Below, piece by piece: positions 1 through 6,877 of a DNA stretch of 21,178 bases. The notes under the pieces are model-generated. The model was not told where the DNA came from. It worked only from the letters and a program-made list of their open reading frames with translations, and did not search any database. The stretch is from the NCBI GenBank assembly GCA_900765095.1, contig CAAFRB010000047.1, forward strand, positions 1 to 21,178. Direction: 5' to 3'. The DNA comes from Clostridia bacterium. Lineage in GTDB: Bacteria > Bacillota > Clostridia > TANB77 > UBA1234. Positions within the stretch are counted from its first letter, which is position 1. Each line of letters begins with the position of its first letter. The translations under genes and the position numbers were made by a program.

Positions 1-70
1 TGTATTCTATCATACTTAAGTTTTTTTATAAATGTCTCCCTTAAAGGGGGCACTTCAATAAATTAAAGTT

Positions 71-141
71 TTTTTATACAATAGGAAAGAAAATTGACAC
101 ATGAAAGGTTGCAAATTTATTGCTTTCCTATTGTATAAAAA
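71..141 (+). repeat. R1 palindromic repeat, copy A
   Basis: The left arm TTTTTATACAATAGGAAAG (71-89) is the exact reverse complement of the right arm at 123-141. The 33-nt centre is related to the centres of copies C, D and E and lies in the same orientation. A further half-arm, TTCCTATTGTATAAAA, follows at 152-166, so this copy carries an extra half-site. It lies in the ypeB upstream region, and no credible sigma-A promoter was found between it and ypeB. As RNA it would form a 19-bp hairpin. Confidence 0.85.
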
Positions 142-232
142 GTAAGCTATATTCCTATTGTATAAAATAAAAGCAATTTGTTAATAATATTACTAAAATT
201 TGGTGTGATTTGTATGAAATGGAGGAAATATT

Positions 233-1600
233 ATGGCAAAAGCATTAAAGAGGAACATATCATTGTTAGATGGACAGCGCATGGCGTTTGTTTTAATAAT
301 CATACTTGCATTATTTTGCACGTATTTGAAAATACAAAACAATAAAGTCGTACAAACATTAGAATCATCGTATTCAAGGTCTTTGTATGAACTTGTAGAT
401 TACTTAGACGATGTAGAAACATTATTAGCAAAAGCACAGATATCTAGCTCTTCAGAATATGCTGCAAAAACATTGACAGATGTATGGAGAAAAGCAGACC
501 TAGCTCAAGAAGCACTTTCGCAAATTCCTGTTACACACATAACTTTGGAAAACGTTTTAAAATATCTTAATCAATTAAGCGACTATTCATATTATGTTTC
601 AAGAAAAGCAATGGAAGATAAAAACTTAACACAAGAAGAATTAAATAATTTAAAAAAACTTTATGAAAAATGCAAGGAAATGAATGTGACTTTAAACAAT
701 GTGGTAACTGATATGGGAAACGGCTCGCTTTCTTGGAATGAACTTACAAAAGAGAAGAGCAATGCACCATTTGCACAAGAAGTTGCAAACTTATCACAAG
801 ATAGTTTTAGCAAGATAGAAGAGAATTTGCAAGACTATGAAGGACTAATATATGACGGACCATTTTCAGAACATCTAACAACAAAAGAGCCAGTAGGATT
901 ACCCGAAAACACTATAGGAAAAGATGAAGCCCAAGAGAATATATATGATGTGTTAGATAAAGAAAGAGTAAAAGAGATAAAGTATAATGGAGTTGTTGAA
1001 AGTAGCATAAAAGTGCATAGTTTCGATATAACGTTAAATGATGACACAAAATTTTATATAGATATAACAGAAAAAGGCGGCAAAGTTTTGTGGTTCGTAG
1101 AAAACAAAAATATTCAAAAAGAAAAAATAAGCTTTGAAGAAGCAAAATCAAATGCAATAAAATTCCTAGACACGCACGGACTAAAAAACATGAAAGAAAC
1201 GTATTATATAAAAGAAAACGGAATGGTAACAATAAACTTTGCATTTTGCGATAATGATATAGTATGTTATCCTGACCTAGTAAAGGTAAAAGTGGCACTA
1301 GACGATGGAAGCATAATCGGAATGGAAGCACAAAGATACTATTCATCGCATCATGAGAGAAGAATATCCTATCCTAAAATATCATTAGAAGAGGCGAGAA
1401 AAAAATTAAACACAAATATAGAGGTACTTTCAGAAGGACTTGCAATAATACCAACAGACTGGAAAAGTGAAATATTGACCTATGAATTTAAAGGTAAGAT
1501 TGATGAAAATGAGTTTTTAGTATATGTTAATGCCGAAAATGGCAAAGAAGAAAAGATATTTATGATAGTAGACACACCAAACGGTGTACTCACAATCTAG
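233..1600 (+). CDS. ypeB: Germination protein YpeB
   Basis: The protein has 455 residues, the usual size for YpeB, the membrane-anchored partner that in Bacillus stabilises and localises the cortex-lytic enzyme SleB in the dormant spore. A single N-terminal membrane anchor (about residues 17-34) is followed by a helical, Glu/Lys/Leu-rich region to about 200. The family motif DGPFSEH follows near 207. Two or three PepSY-like repeats come next, recognisable by 'ISFEEAKSNAIKFL' and 'ISLEEARKKLN'. The start is ATG 233, with ATGGAGG at 219-225 seven bases upstream. No sleB gene is visible; it is normally next to ypeB and could lie before base 1. A forespore sigma-G promoter would be expected, but I could not find a convincing one. 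A strong hairpin follows at 1701. Confidence 0.92.
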   Translation: MAKALKRNISLLDGQRMAFVLIIILALFCTYLKIQNNKVVQTLESSYSRSLYELVDYLDDVETLLAKAQISSSSEYAAKTLTDVWRKADLAQEALSQIPVTHITLENVLKYLNQLSDYSYYVSRKAMEDKNLTQEELNNLKKLYEKCKEMNVTLNNVVTDMGNGSLSWNELTKEKSNAPFAQEVANLSQDSFSKIEENLQDYEGLIYDGPFSEHLTTKEPVGLPENTIGKDEAQENIYDVLDKERVKEIKYNGVVESSIKVHSFDITLNDDTKFYIDITEKGGKVLWFVENKNIQKEKISFEEAKSNAIKFLDTHGLKNMKETYYIKENGMVTINFAFCDNDIVCYPDLVKVKVALDDGSIIGMEAQRYYSSHHERRISYPKISLEEARKKLNTNIEVLSEGLAIIPTDWKSEILTYEFKGKIDENEFLVYVNAENGKEEKIFMIVDTPNGVLTI

Positions 1601-1700
1601 AGGAAATTTAAGATAAGTTTGTAAAAACAACTTAAGAAAGGATTGCTTTAGTTTACGCAAACTTTTCTACGTACTCTAAGAAAGAATAAAATTATCATGA

Positions 1701-1736
1701 AAAAGCTCACATTAGACTTTAAATGTGAGCTCTTTT
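1701..1736 (+). terminator. Rho-independent terminator after ypeB (possibly bidirectional)
   Basis: A 10-bp perfect stem, AGCTCACATT (1704-1713) with AATGTGAGCT (1722-1731), has an 8-nt loop and is followed by CTTTT. An AAAA tract precedes the stem, so on the minus strand it could also end transcripts from the 2437-3546/1858-2406 operon, which converges here. Confidence 0.75.
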
Positions 1737-1764
1737 GCACTTATATGAGAAGTTTTACGCCTCT

Positions 1765-1830
1765 CATACAATAGGAAAATATTGCATTTATTAACCTCTT
1801 ATCTGTCACTTTTACTTTCCTATTACATGG
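1765..1830 (+). repeat. R1 palindromic repeat, diverged copy B
   Basis: CATACAATAGGAAA (1765-1778) faces TTTCCTATTACATG (about 1816-1829), which matches R1 arms with a few substitutions. The centre has diverged from the other copies. Outside the arms, AAGTTTT on the left and AAAACTT on the right extend the symmetry. The copy lies between the ypeB terminator and the 3' end of the minus-strand HD gene. Confidence 0.6.
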
Positions 1831-1857
1831 AAAAACTTCGCTTTAAACCCTCTCATA

Positions 1858-2406
1858 TTAATGTTTTTGACTTTCTAATATGTATGTTGCCATTATATCA
1901 GCAATATGCGTGTAGACAGCAAGTGGATATTTTTCATAAGCCTTTGCCAAATATCCGTAATTCTCCTTAGGCTCAAATCCACCCATATGCCATCTAATTG
2001 CATAAAGCTCTTCCTTACTAAGCTTTATAAACTCGGAAATTATCATAACAGACTTTTCACCATGACCTAGAGGCATTAAATCATCTGTGGTGTAATAAGG
2101 CTCTTTTACCCACACTCCATTTTCATCCTTCTTATTTCTATAATCAACTTTATACATATTTACCTTACATATATCATGTAATAGTGAAACTATAATAATT
2201 GTATCTTCTGGCCATTCATTTCCAACAAGCTTCTTTAAAGATGTGTATACGTTCATACTATGTGCAAGCAAACCACTTTCAAAAGAATTGTGAAACCTCG
2301 TACTCGCAGGTGCTGTATAAAAGTCTGTTCTATCTAAAAAATCAATTAGTTTTTCAATACCTTCTCTATTAGTACTTCTAAGCAGTTCAATAAATTTTTC
2401 TTTCAT
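1858..2406 (-). CDS. HD-domain metal-dependent phosphohydrolase
   Basis: A 182-residue single-domain HD protein. The expected metal ligands are visible: His49 (in GLLAHS), the His77-Asp78 doublet (LLHDICK) and Asp170 (HIADIMAT). Extra conserved-looking histidines lie at 115 (GHGEKS) and 140 (RWHMGGF), as in HD proteins that cut nucleotides or phosphodiesters. There is no nuclease, GGDEF or response-regulator domain, so the substrate cannot be told. It starts 30 bases after the stop of the upstream DUF952/APH gene and is very probably co-transcribed with it. The ribosome binding site is weak: AAAGGGA lies about 14 bases before ATG. Translational coupling to the gene above is plausible. Confidence 0.82.
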   Translation of the reverse strand: MKEKFIELLRSTNREGIEKLIDFLDRTDFYTAPASTRFHNSFESGLLAHSMNVYTSLKKLVGNEWPEDTIIIVSLLHDICKVNMYKVDYRNKKDENGVWVKEPYYTTDDLMPLGHGEKSVMIISEFIKLSKEELYAIRWHMGGFEPKENYGYLAKAYEKYPLAVYTHIADIMATYILESQKH

Positions 2407-2436
2407 ATCGTAAAATCAAATCCCTTTCAATAAATT

Positions 2437-3546
2437 TTATTCAATAACCTTATACCAAAAATCTAAATAATCATCAATGTCTTCCTTATGATGTTTTATA
2501 CAGATGTCAAATCTGCAAAATAACTGCACAGTAAGCATAGCCTTAACTTTATCCTTTGGCTCACCAGATAGCTCACATAGAAAATCCAAAGACAAATGAG
2601 GAAGAAATGTCACATTACTAAGCAAAGCATAAGTCAAATCATATAATGGATCTCCAGCCATTGGAATGGGATCAATAGCTCCCACAAACTTACCATCTTG
2701 CTTTATAAAATTATGAGTTCCAAAATCACCATGAATAAGCTTTTTGTCAAACTTGTACTTTTCAAGTTCGGCTATTGCATCATACACCTTTGGAAGATAA
2801 TTGAAAGACTCTGGTAAAGTCAAACTACGCTCATGCACAAGCGTTTTCAAAAAAACATTCCAAGAAGATGAAGGCTCATAAATATATCCAAACTCTTCAC
2901 CATTGTACACTTTGTAATTATCAACAATCTCTTTAATGTTATTAACAACATCATTAAAATCATCAACCGTGTGCATAACATCGCCAGGTATAAAGTTATA
3001 CACTATATATCTAAAATCCTTATCTGAATACAAAACATTCTGAAGCTTAGGAGATTTATACCATTCAGAAAACAAAGCTTCACTTCTCAAAAGATCAGGA
3101 TTATTTTGCTTAATAACATACGCATCATTCAAAAGTATAATTCTACTATCCGTTCCATCGCTAAAATATTTGTGAGAAACATAAGTTAAATTCATATTGG
3201 CAAGAACATCATTAATTATAGCAATATCCTTAACTTCATCGCTTATTAGGAACTTATCATCTTTATCAAAAGTATATGCAATTGTACCAACAACGGCATC
3301 GACTGGGATAGTGCCATAAATTTTAACTTCATCATCCTCGGTAGAAATTTCGGAATCAACTCTATCAACATTTATGCACAAAATGACGTATTCTTTAATA
3401 GAAGGAACCGTGAAATTAGCAGAAGTTACATTAACAGGATTCACACACGATATAAATCCCTTCTTTGAAATCTCACTCACGCCATAAATACCTAATTTCT
3501 TATCTTCCTCCCACTTGTTTTTGTCAGCACAATGTAAAATAATCAT
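2437..3546 (-). CDS. DUF952-like / APH-like kinase fusion protein
   Basis: 369 residues in two parts. Residues 1 to about 105 have the layout of the DUF952 fold: an opening strand then W12, 'GFISCVNPVNV..AN', 'CINVDRV' and 'KIYGTIPVDAVVG'. Residues about 120-369 look like an aminoglycoside-phosphotransferase/choline-kinase domain. These include a candidate ATP lysine K146 with E156, the catalytic loop HGDFGTHNF (H272, D274, N279) and the metal-binding motif IDPIPMAGDP (D292). It probably phosphorylates a small molecule; nothing indicates an antibiotic. The start has TAGGAGGT eight bases upstream and its own promoter at 3570-3597. It leads an operon with the HD protein. The DUF952 assignment rests on pattern recognition; the kinase assignment is stronger. 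Confidence 0.78.
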   Translation of the reverse strand: MIILHCADKNKWEEDKKLGIYGVSEISKKGFISCVNPVNVTSANFTVPSIKEYVILCINVDRVDSEISTEDDEVKIYGTIPVDAVVGTIAYTFDKDDKFLISDEVKDIAIINDVLANMNLTYVSHKYFSDGTDSRIILLNDAYVIKQNNPDLLRSEALFSEWYKSPKLQNVLYSDKDFRYIVYNFIPGDVMHTVDDFNDVVNNIKEIVDNYKVYNGEEFGYIYEPSSSWNVFLKTLVHERSLTLPESFNYLPKVYDAIAELEKYKFDKKLIHGDFGTHNFIKQDGKFVGAIDPIPMAGDPLYDLTYALLSNVTFLPHLSLDFLCELSGEPKDKVKAMLTVQLFCRFDICIKHHKEDIDDYLDFWYKVIE

Positions 3547-3569
3547 AAAATCAACCTCCTAATAACACT

Positions 3570-3597
3570 ATTATATAGTATGATTCCCAAAATTCAA
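3570..3597 (-). promoter_or_regulatory. Sigma-A-type promoter for the APH/HD operon
   Basis: Read on the minus strand, TTGAAT (3597-3592), a 16-bp spacer and a perfect TATAAT (3575-3570) lie about 25 bases before ATG 3546. Confidence 0.65.
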
Positions 3598-3650
3598 ATA
3601 AAAAATATAATTAAAATAGTAAATAATTGAAAACTTATTATGTATAACAC

Positions 3651-3679
3651 TTGATTTTTCTATTCATCTATGCTAAAAT
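3651..3679 (+). promoter_or_regulatory. Sigma-A-type promoter driving the GC-rich island gene
   Basis: TTGATT (3651-3656), a 17-bp spacer and TAAAAT (3674-3679), with an extended -10 TGC just before it (3671-3673). Transcription would begin near 3686, giving a leader of about 147 nt before ATG 3833. The promoter is in AT-rich sequence like the rest of the window; the composition change starts just after it. Confidence 0.65.
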
Positions 3680-3706
3680 ATAGTTAATTGAATGAAGTGT
3701 GACTAC

Positions 3707-3804
3707 GGGTAAGTTACATGACATTTGATATGTCTAACATGACGGTGTCATGTAACCTCCGGTGTACGAATTTAGCTTGTATGCTGGAGCTTTTTGGTTT
3801 ACCC
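3707..3804 (+). promoter_or_regulatory. Structured 5' leader: predicted three-way-junction RNA
   Basis: Three helices abut without unpaired bases between them. P1 pairs GGGTAA (3707-3712) with TTACCC (3799-3804). P2 pairs GTTACATGACA (3713-3723) with TGTCATGTAAC (3746-3756), 11 perfect pairs. P3 pairs CTCCGGTGTAC (3757-3767) with GTATGCTGGAG (3779-3789), 11 pairs including G-U. Two features suggest switching. ACATGAC (3738-3744) can form a competing hairpin with GTCATGT (3747-3753). CCTCC (3756-3760) is complementary to the Shine-Dalgarno GGAGG (3818-3822) of the downstream gene. I recognise no known riboswitch class. The fold was drawn by eye and not energy-minimised. Confidence 0.5.
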
Positions 3805-3832
3805 AACTGCGACAATTGGAGGGTTCTGGACT

Positions 3833-4810
3833 ATGAAAAAATTGTTTGTGTTAATGCTGGCTGTTCTGCTGGTGGTTGCTGTAGCGATTGGGCTTATTGT
3901 TGTTGCTAGCAACAACAATAAGGTTGAGGTCTCGAAGCCTTCGACTGCTAATGCCACCACTGTTGCCCCCAAGGCAACGGCTACTGCGGTTCCTACCGTG
4001 ATGCCTATGGCCACTGCGATGCCCAACATCGCGACGGCCGTGCCGACCAATGTTCCGACTGCAGCTCCGACTACGGCGGTGACCACGCTTACTTCGCTTG
4101 AAGCGAGCGAAAAGACTATCCTTGTAGATAGCCTTGGTTATCGGCATGCGATGATCTTGGAGAGTGACCTGCAAGAGGTTACTTACAAGAAAGTCGAGGT
4201 GGATGTCGAAAATGGCATCTGCCTGCGACTGAACAGCCTCGGCGTTATCGGTGTTGTTTGGCACCGTGAGGCTCAGGCTCTGAACGTCAGGACAGTCAAC
4301 ACCTCGCATGACGAGGGTTCTGTGAGAAAGTTCTTCTCGCAGAATGGTGAGCTCTTCACGAACTACGTTCGTGAGGGGTACGCGGAGTTGAACACGAGCA
4401 CTAAGCTGTACCAGATTACTGGTATTCGTTTTGTGCAGCTGCAAGGCGAAGACTTCTTCCGCCTTGTGGTTAAGGGCACCGGTAATAGCGGTAACGATTA
4501 CCCGGTCGTTACTGACAAACCAGCCCCGACGTTGACCCCTGGTGGGGACAACAACGAGGCGAAGGCGACTCTGGCACCGTTGCCGGATCCGGTTTCTACG
4601 CTGGTTCCGGGCGGGAGCAATAACGACGTGACTAGCGTCAATGCTCCTGCAACGGCAAAGCCTGAACCCATTGCAACGGCAAAGCCTGAACCCACTGCAA
4701 CGGTGAAGGCGACTGCTACCCCCGCCCCTACTAAGGAGCCTAGCGACGGTTTGGGGAATGGTGGAGGAAACTCCAGCCTCCCTGACCCAGCGGATTGGCT
4801 GAATAAGTGA
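3833..4810 (+). CDS. Membrane-anchored or secreted Thr/Ala/Pro-rich protein, compositionally foreign
   Basis: A 325-residue protein of unknown function. Start ATG 3833 is chosen because GGAGGG at 3818-3823 lies nine bases upstream and it begins with a clear signal/anchor segment (MKKLFVLMLAVLLVVAVAIG, about residues 1-25). Residues about 35-82 are a Thr/Ala/Pro/Val spacer. About 85-205 look globular (LILVDSLGYRHAMILE-type strands, 'FFSQNGELFTNYVREGYAEL'). About 206-325 are again low complexity, with PGGxNN motifs and KPEPxAT repeats. No sortase motif or second membrane segment is seen. The DNA is far richer in G+C than its surroundings: by hand count 40 of 60 bases in 4021-4080, against 20 of 60 in 5101-5160. 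Ala, Thr and Pro codons ending in C or G are common. This points to recent acquisition. The family was not recognised. Confidence 0.7.
   Translation: MKKLFVLMLAVLLVVAVAIGLIVVASNNNKVEVSKPSTANATTVAPKATATAVPTVMPMATAMPNIATAVPTNVPTAAPTTAVTTLTSLEASEKTILVDSLGYRHAMILESDLQEVTYKKVEVDVENGICLRLNSLGVIGVVWHREAQALNVRTVNTSHDEGSVRKFFSQNGELFTNYVREGYAELNTSTKLYQITGIRFVQLQGEDFFRLVVKGTGNSGNDYPVVTDKPAPTLTPGGDNNEAKATLAPLPDPVSTLVPGGSNNDVTSVNAPATAKPEPIATAKPEPTATVKATATPAPTKEPSDGLGNGGGNSSLPDPADWLNK
4649..4696 (+). repeat. Two tandem 24-bp units within the Thr/Ala/Pro-rich gene
   Basis: Units 4649-4672 and 4673-4696 differ at a single base; the next seven bases begin a third unit. They encode the in-frame protein repeat ATAKPEPI / ATAKPEPT, consistent with slippage-driven length variation of the C-terminal linker. 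Confidence 0.85.
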
Positions 4811-4842
4811 CTTAAAGTTGTCATTACAATTTTAAGCAAATT

Positions 4843-4880
4843 AGTCCCCTACATTCTATTGCGGGGGGCTTTTTTTTTTT
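4843..4880 (+). terminator. Rho-independent terminator closing the GC-rich island
   Basis: AGTCCCC (4843-4849) pairs with GGGGGCT (ending 4870, one G-U pair) across a loop of about 14 nt, followed by an uninterrupted T tract to 4880. It begins 33 bases after the stop codon. AT-rich sequence typical of the host resumes right after it. Confidence 0.82.
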
Positions 4881-4933
4881 CCAAAACTAATATATAATAT
4901 ACCCATATTTTGTAAGAATAATGAGGTGAAGTG

Positions 4934-5959
4934 ATGGTATATCCAGATAAGTTAACTAAATGCTATAAAATTGGTGTTACAGCTATGTCTGCTGGTATAG
5001 ATGATGAAAGAAGTTTGATAAAAACTGAGGCTGCAATAAAGAAGCTTATTGAAAAAGGTTTTGATGTTGTGGAAACACCAGACCTTAGAACACATAGAAA
5101 GTTTGTGAGTACTACAGCTCAAAATAGAGTGAATGAATTTTTATCTTTGTGGGAAAATGAAGATGTTTTGTATATTCCTATTGCATTTGGCGGGGAGTTT
5201 TTGATGGAGACAATTCCGTTTTTGCATAATAATAAGGATAGAATAATTTCTGATAAACAAAAGTGGGTGCAGGGCTTTTCTGATGTTAGTTTGTTGCTTT
5301 TTTATTTGACAACAAATTATAATTTTGCTACGATACATTCATATTCGTTTTCGGGATATGCAATGGATAGTTGGGATAGAGCCATTGAGACACCTTTTAA
5401 TTTTGTTACAGCACCGTCTGATTTTGTGCAGGAAAGTTTTTGTATGTACGAGAAGGAGAGAAATAGAGAGGCTGGCACTGAATGTAATTCTTTTAATTTG
5501 ACTGAGAAGGTTGCGTATAAGAGCTTATTTGGTGAATCGAATATAAATATTAAAGGAAGAGTAATTGGTGGTTGTATGGACGTTATAAAGTTACTCATTG
5601 GAACTCCTTACGATAATACGAGAAAGTTTTGCGAGAGTTTCCAAGAAGGGATGCTTTGGTATTTAGAAAATTGTGAAATGTCCGTTGCAGATGTTAAGCG
5701 AACATTGTGGCAGATGAGAGAAAGTGGTTGGTTTGATAATGCAAATGGCTTTTTAATAGGAAGGACGGCAAGCAATGCTTCTATGGCTGATTTTACGTAC
5801 GAAGATGCTCTTATGGATGTGCTTGGAGAACTTAAAGTGCCTGTTGTGTATGATGTAGATATTGGCCATGTTGCACCACAATGGACTATGATAAATGGCG
5901 CATATGCTGAGTTTACTTATGAAAATGGCAAGGGCAAGATTGCTCAAAAGATGGTTTGA
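4934..5959 (+). CDS. Peptidase S66 (LD-carboxypeptidase / MccF-like) family protein
   Basis: 341 residues, the family's normal length. S66 serine peptidases release the terminal D-residue from murein tetrapeptides (LdcA) or cleave peptide-nucleotide antibiotics (MccF). The expected triad is visible: nucleophile Ser116 in QGFSDVSLL (family G[YF]SD), a Glu near 245 in WYLENCE, and His312 in DIGHVAPQW. The Gly-rich segment 'IPIAFGGEFLMETIPFL' replaces the usual RGGYG, and 'GGCMDVIKLLIGTPYD' matches the inter-lobe motif. ATG 4934 is preferred over GTG 4931 because GAGGTG (4923-4928) then sits five bases away. There is no signal peptide, so it acts in the cytoplasm. TATAAT at 4893-4898 is a possible -10 lacking a good -35. 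R1 copy C begins at the base after the stop codon. Confidence 0.88.
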   Translation: MVYPDKLTKCYKIGVTAMSAGIDDERSLIKTEAAIKKLIEKGFDVVETPDLRTHRKFVSTTAQNRVNEFLSLWENEDVLYIPIAFGGEFLMETIPFLHNNKDRIISDKQKWVQGFSDVSLLLFYLTTNYNFATIHSYSFSGYAMDSWDRAIETPFNFVTAPSDFVQESFCMYEKERNREAGTECNSFNLTEKVAYKSLFGESNINIKGRVIGGCMDVIKLLIGTPYDNTRKFCESFQEGMLWYLENCEMSVADVKRTLWQMRESGWFDNANGFLIGRTASNASMADFTYEDALMDVLGELKVPVVYDVDIGHVAPQWTMINGAYAEFTYENGKGKIAQKMV

Positions 5960-6029
5960 TTTTTATACAATAGGAAAAAGATTGATAAATAAAATGTTAA
6001 AAATTTATTGTTTTCCTATTGTATAAAAA
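5960..6029 (+). repeat. R1 palindromic repeat, copy C
   Basis: TTTTTATACAATAGGAAA (from 5960) faces TTTTCCTATTGTATAAAAA (6011-6029). It starts directly after the S66 gene stop codon, where its hairpin could protect or terminate the mRNA. The centre matches copies A, D and E in orientation. R2 copy a follows within seven bases. Confidence 0.82.
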
Positions 6030-6035
6030 CTTTAT

Positions 6036-6118
6036 TTTATGCTAGAGATTTTCTTCCTTTTAAGCCGAAAACTCTCGAGGAGTGAAAGACTGAAAAGTAG
6101 AGGGTTTCATCTTTTTTG
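6036..6118 (+). repeat. R2 dispersed repeat, copy a
   Basis: It aligns along its whole length with the reverse complement of 8955-9038. Shared blocks include TAGAGATTTTCTTCC/GAGAGATTTTCTCC, CGAAAACTCTCGAGG, GAAAGA.TGAAA and TTTCATCTTT. The 3' half forms an imperfect hairpin (GAAAGACTGAAA against TTTCATCTTT). Its 3' end covers the TTG and ATG codons at 6116-6124, which argues against those as the start of the next gene. Confidence 0.75.
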
Positions 6119-6154
6119 AATATGAAAGTTTGTGTAGTAAAGAGGTATGAAAGT

Positions 6155-6814
6155 ATGTTGAAAGATAGAGTTGAGATTCAAAAATGTACATTAACAGAGA
6201 ATATAACTAGTGCCATATTGAGTGGCTTTGGTGCAATGCTAGGAGTGGCAACGATAGTACTGTGCGTTATTAATGCCGTCGCTCGTGGAGAGGTAATAGA
6301 TATAATAACGAGTTCAATACTTGGTGGAGCTATTTTTCTCTTTTTTATGATGGATATTATGTATCATTCTTTGACAGTCGATTGTGCTAAAAGAGTGTTT
6401 TTAATACTTTCTACTTGTATGGTGCATTTTGCGATTTTGGGAGTCAATAGTGTTTATGCACTTAAGGTTGTTAATGGTGCTTTGGGATGGACAATGTTTG
6501 GCGTTAGTGCTGTTGTTTCAATAGTTTCTATTGTGTTTTGTGCGATAAATTTAAAACGTTTTGACTTTATGTCTTTTGCTCTTGCAATTACGAATTTATG
6601 GCTTTTGATTCCGCTAGCTAATATTTTGATTTCTGGATTGGGTTTGGAAGGATTTGTTTTGTATTTTATTTCGCAATCGGTATGTACTTTTGCGAGTTTA
6701 TTTTATGTTTTAGGAAAGAAATTTAATAATATGCACATAATATTTCATATATTGATTTTGGTTGGCATTGCATTGCAGTTTTTGACGGTGTGTTTTTATG
6801 CAATAGAAAAGTAA
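6155..6814 (+). CDS. Hemolysin III / TrhA (PAQR-like) family membrane protein
   Basis: 219 residues with about seven membrane segments. The PAQR/HlyIII landmarks are present: N-terminal 'ENITSAILSGFGA', 'MMDIMYHS' (H71), 'STCMVHFAILG' (H91) and the C-terminal HxxxH 'NMHIIFHILIL' (H194, H198). The usual LDH before the middle site reads MVH, so one acidic position differs. Members are integral membrane proteins thought to use a metal site; bacterial TrhA has been linked to membrane homeostasis, and haemolysis is not implied here. ATG 6155 is chosen because AAGAGG (6140-6145) is nine bases upstream. Earlier in-frame starts at 6116 and 6122 lie in the R2 repeat with no ribosome site. It probably begins a transcript with the next two genes. 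Confidence 0.75.
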   Translation: MLKDRVEIQKCTLTENITSAILSGFGAMLGVATIVLCVINAVARGEVIDIITSSILGGAIFLFFMMDIMYHSLTVDCAKRVFLILSTCMVHFAILGVNSVYALKVVNGALGWTMFGVSAVVSIVSIVFCAINLKRFDFMSFALAITNLWLLIPLANILISGLGLEGFVLYFISQSVCTFASLFYVLGKKFNNMHIIFHILILVGIALQFLTVCFYAIEK

Positions 6815-6877
6815 AGGAGTTGTGCATTAGAAAAGTAGCAAAAAGTGCAGTTTGCCAAGCATATATATGAGGTGCGT

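Noticed and set aside
1..60. Terminator of an upstream gene at CTCCC...GGGGG (about 38-52)
   Set aside because: The stem is five pairs and the T run precedes it; no T tract follows on either strand in the right place.
1782..1970. 62-codon plus-strand frame between ypeB and the HD gene
   Set aside because: It spans R1 copy B and the 3' end of the HD gene, has no ribosome site and no protein-like features.
2437..3546. Aminoglycoside resistance gene
   Set aside because: The APH-type fold is shared by many small-molecule kinases, and nothing in the sequence or neighbours points to antibiotics.
3718..3909. Cys-rich 63-codon reading frame overlapping the start of the foreign gene
   Set aside because: It has no ribosome binding site, lies across the folded leader and runs out of frame through the signal-peptide coding region of a better supported gene; the Cys content comes from reading TTG/CTG-rich DNA in another frame.
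3851..4444. 197-codon antisense reading frame on the minus strand within the GC-rich gene
   Set aside because: Long antisense frames are expected where GC-rich DNA has few stop codons. The protein is Arg/Ser/His-rich without domain features, and the plus frame has promoter, ribosome site, signal segment and terminator.
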